A stretch of 64,000 nucleotides of DNA, from assembly GCF_003049525.1 (NCBI RefSeq), contig NZ_PYWL01000007.1, positions 168,663 through 232,662 of the forward strand, given 5' to 3'. The notes beneath the pieces are model-generated. The model ran no database searches and was not told the origin of the DNA. It saw only the letters and a program-made list of their open reading frames with translations. The stretch comes from Lysinibacillus fusiformis (lineage in GTDB: Bacteria; Bacillota; Bacilli; Bacillales_A; Planococcaceae). A program made the translations under genes and the position numbers. This document shows, in pieces, positions 63,650-64,000 of this stretch (its first letter is position 1; each line of letters starts with the position of its first letter).

Positions 63650-63678
63650 TTGATTTTTAAAATGCTATATTATATATT
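63650..63678 (+). promoter_or_regulatory. rRNA operon promoter P1
   Basis: TTGATT (63650-63655) and TATATT (63673-63678) with a 17-base spacer, preceded by A/T tracts that could act as an UP element. Confidence 0.6.
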
Positions 63679-63733
63679 ATTACTTGTCCTTAACAAGACA
63701 AAACACTTTGAAAATAAAAAAACAAAAAAGTTG

Positions 63734-63762
63734 TTGACTTCTTGTTATAAACGAGTTATCAT
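63734..63762 (+). promoter_or_regulatory. rRNA operon promoter P2
   Basis: TTGACT (63734-63739) and TATCAT (63757-63762) with a 17-base spacer. The leader that follows contains TTTGAAAACTGAACAA, typical of Bacillus rRNA antitermination/processing leaders. Confidence 0.75.
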
Positions 63763-63925
63763 AATGAAGTCGCTGAAAACGACTGAGATAATAATGAACT
63801 TTGAAAACTGAACAAGCAAAACGTAATCAATAAAGTTTTAAGTAACTAGCCTAGCTAGTGAACGAAACAAAAATTTGGACATCAAAATTGATGCCAGCAA
63901 AACAATTTGAGCTAATCAAATTTCT

Positions 63926-64000
63926 TTTATGGAGAGTTTGATCCTGGCTCAGGACGAACGCTGGCGGCGTGCCTAATACATGCAAGTCGAGCGAACAGAG
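63926..64000 (+). rRNA. rrs: 16S ribosomal RNA, 5' end only
   Basis: The universal AGAGTTTGATCCTGGCTCAG begins at 63933, which places base 1 at about 63926. The GACGAACGCTGGCGGCGTGC and ATGCAAGTCGAGCGAACAG stretches identify a Firmicute and fit Lysinibacillus. The gene runs off the window. Confidence 0.97.

Noticed and set aside
1..64000. CRISPR arrays, tRNA genes, prophage or complete insertion sequences
   Set aside because: No regularly spaced repeats, no cloverleaf-like sequence and no transposase, integrase or phage structural frame were found in the window.

Overview
The window looks like a chromosomal segment of a low-GC, endospore-forming Bacillaceae/Planococcaceae bacterium, most likely Lysinibacillus. 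The last 75 bases are the start of a 16S rRNA whose first bases fit that genus. Gene content and order follow Bacillus subtilis blocks (yunE-yunD, yunB-lipA-yutD, yutE-yutF-yuzB-yutJ-yuzD-yutI-yutM, yuiB-yuiD-pepA, mrpABCDEFG, yugE-patB), and a YunB sporulation protein is present. All gene names rest on recognising the translated sequence; no database search was run.

Layout. 1-11.7 kb: TauE/SafE permease, YunD, an HD-GYP protein, YunB, lipoyl synthase, small conserved Bacillus proteins, the NADH dehydrogenase-like YutJ behind two Rex-type operators, and the Fe-S carriers NifU-like YutI and ErpA/HesB-like YutM. 11.8-21.3 kb: a SatA-type acetyltransferase, a Nudix hydrolase, a LytS/LytT two-component system beside a CstA-family transporter, YuiB/YuiD, and leucyl aminopeptidase. 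21.3-34.9 kb: almost the whole assimilatory sulfate pathway in three transcription units: SUMT-sirB-yezD-cysJ-cysI; sbp-cysT-cysW-cysA (minus strand); and cysH-cysP-sat-cysC. 35-41.4 kb: the seven-gene Mrp Na+/H+ antiporter operon and a YufK-like protein. 41.5-52.2 kb: a class A penicillin-binding protein, cyclophilin, a CorA-like membrane protein, PatB, an NSS-family transporter, an ECF sigma factor with a large membrane-anchored partner, and GSP13. 52.2-59.4 kb: arginine/ornithine catabolism (RocR-like regulator, rocA, rocD, rocG) and an iron-containing alcohol dehydrogenase. 59.4-64 kb: an unknown protein, CDF and MgtC transporters, a type I toxin-antitoxin locus, and the promoters and start of an rRNA operon.

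Most interesting signals. (1) Each of the three sulfur units has a leader with the same layout: a sigma-A promoter, a short GCTG-(4-5 bp hairpin)-AGGC element, and an intrinsic terminator whose 5' arm begins at that AGGC. This could be an undescribed attenuation element that coordinates sulfate assimilation. (2) The RocR-like regulator next to rocA keeps Walker A but lacks the GAFTGA loop, has an altered Walker B and has lost its arginine fingers. The rocA promoter carries two matching inverted repeats and a TATAAT box instead of a -24/-12 element. (3) Three 9-bp repeats with an exact 21-bp period precede cstA, as expected for a LytTR regulator. (4) A 32-codon Hol_Tox-like toxin faces a convergent antisense RNA with its own promoter and terminator. 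(5) The terminator hairpin after the HD-GYP gene contains the yunB ribosome-binding site. (6) A 51-bp remnant with IS3-like ends sits in the loop of another terminator.

Start codons were chosen from Shine-Dalgarno position and family N-termini, so several differ from the longest possible reading frame.
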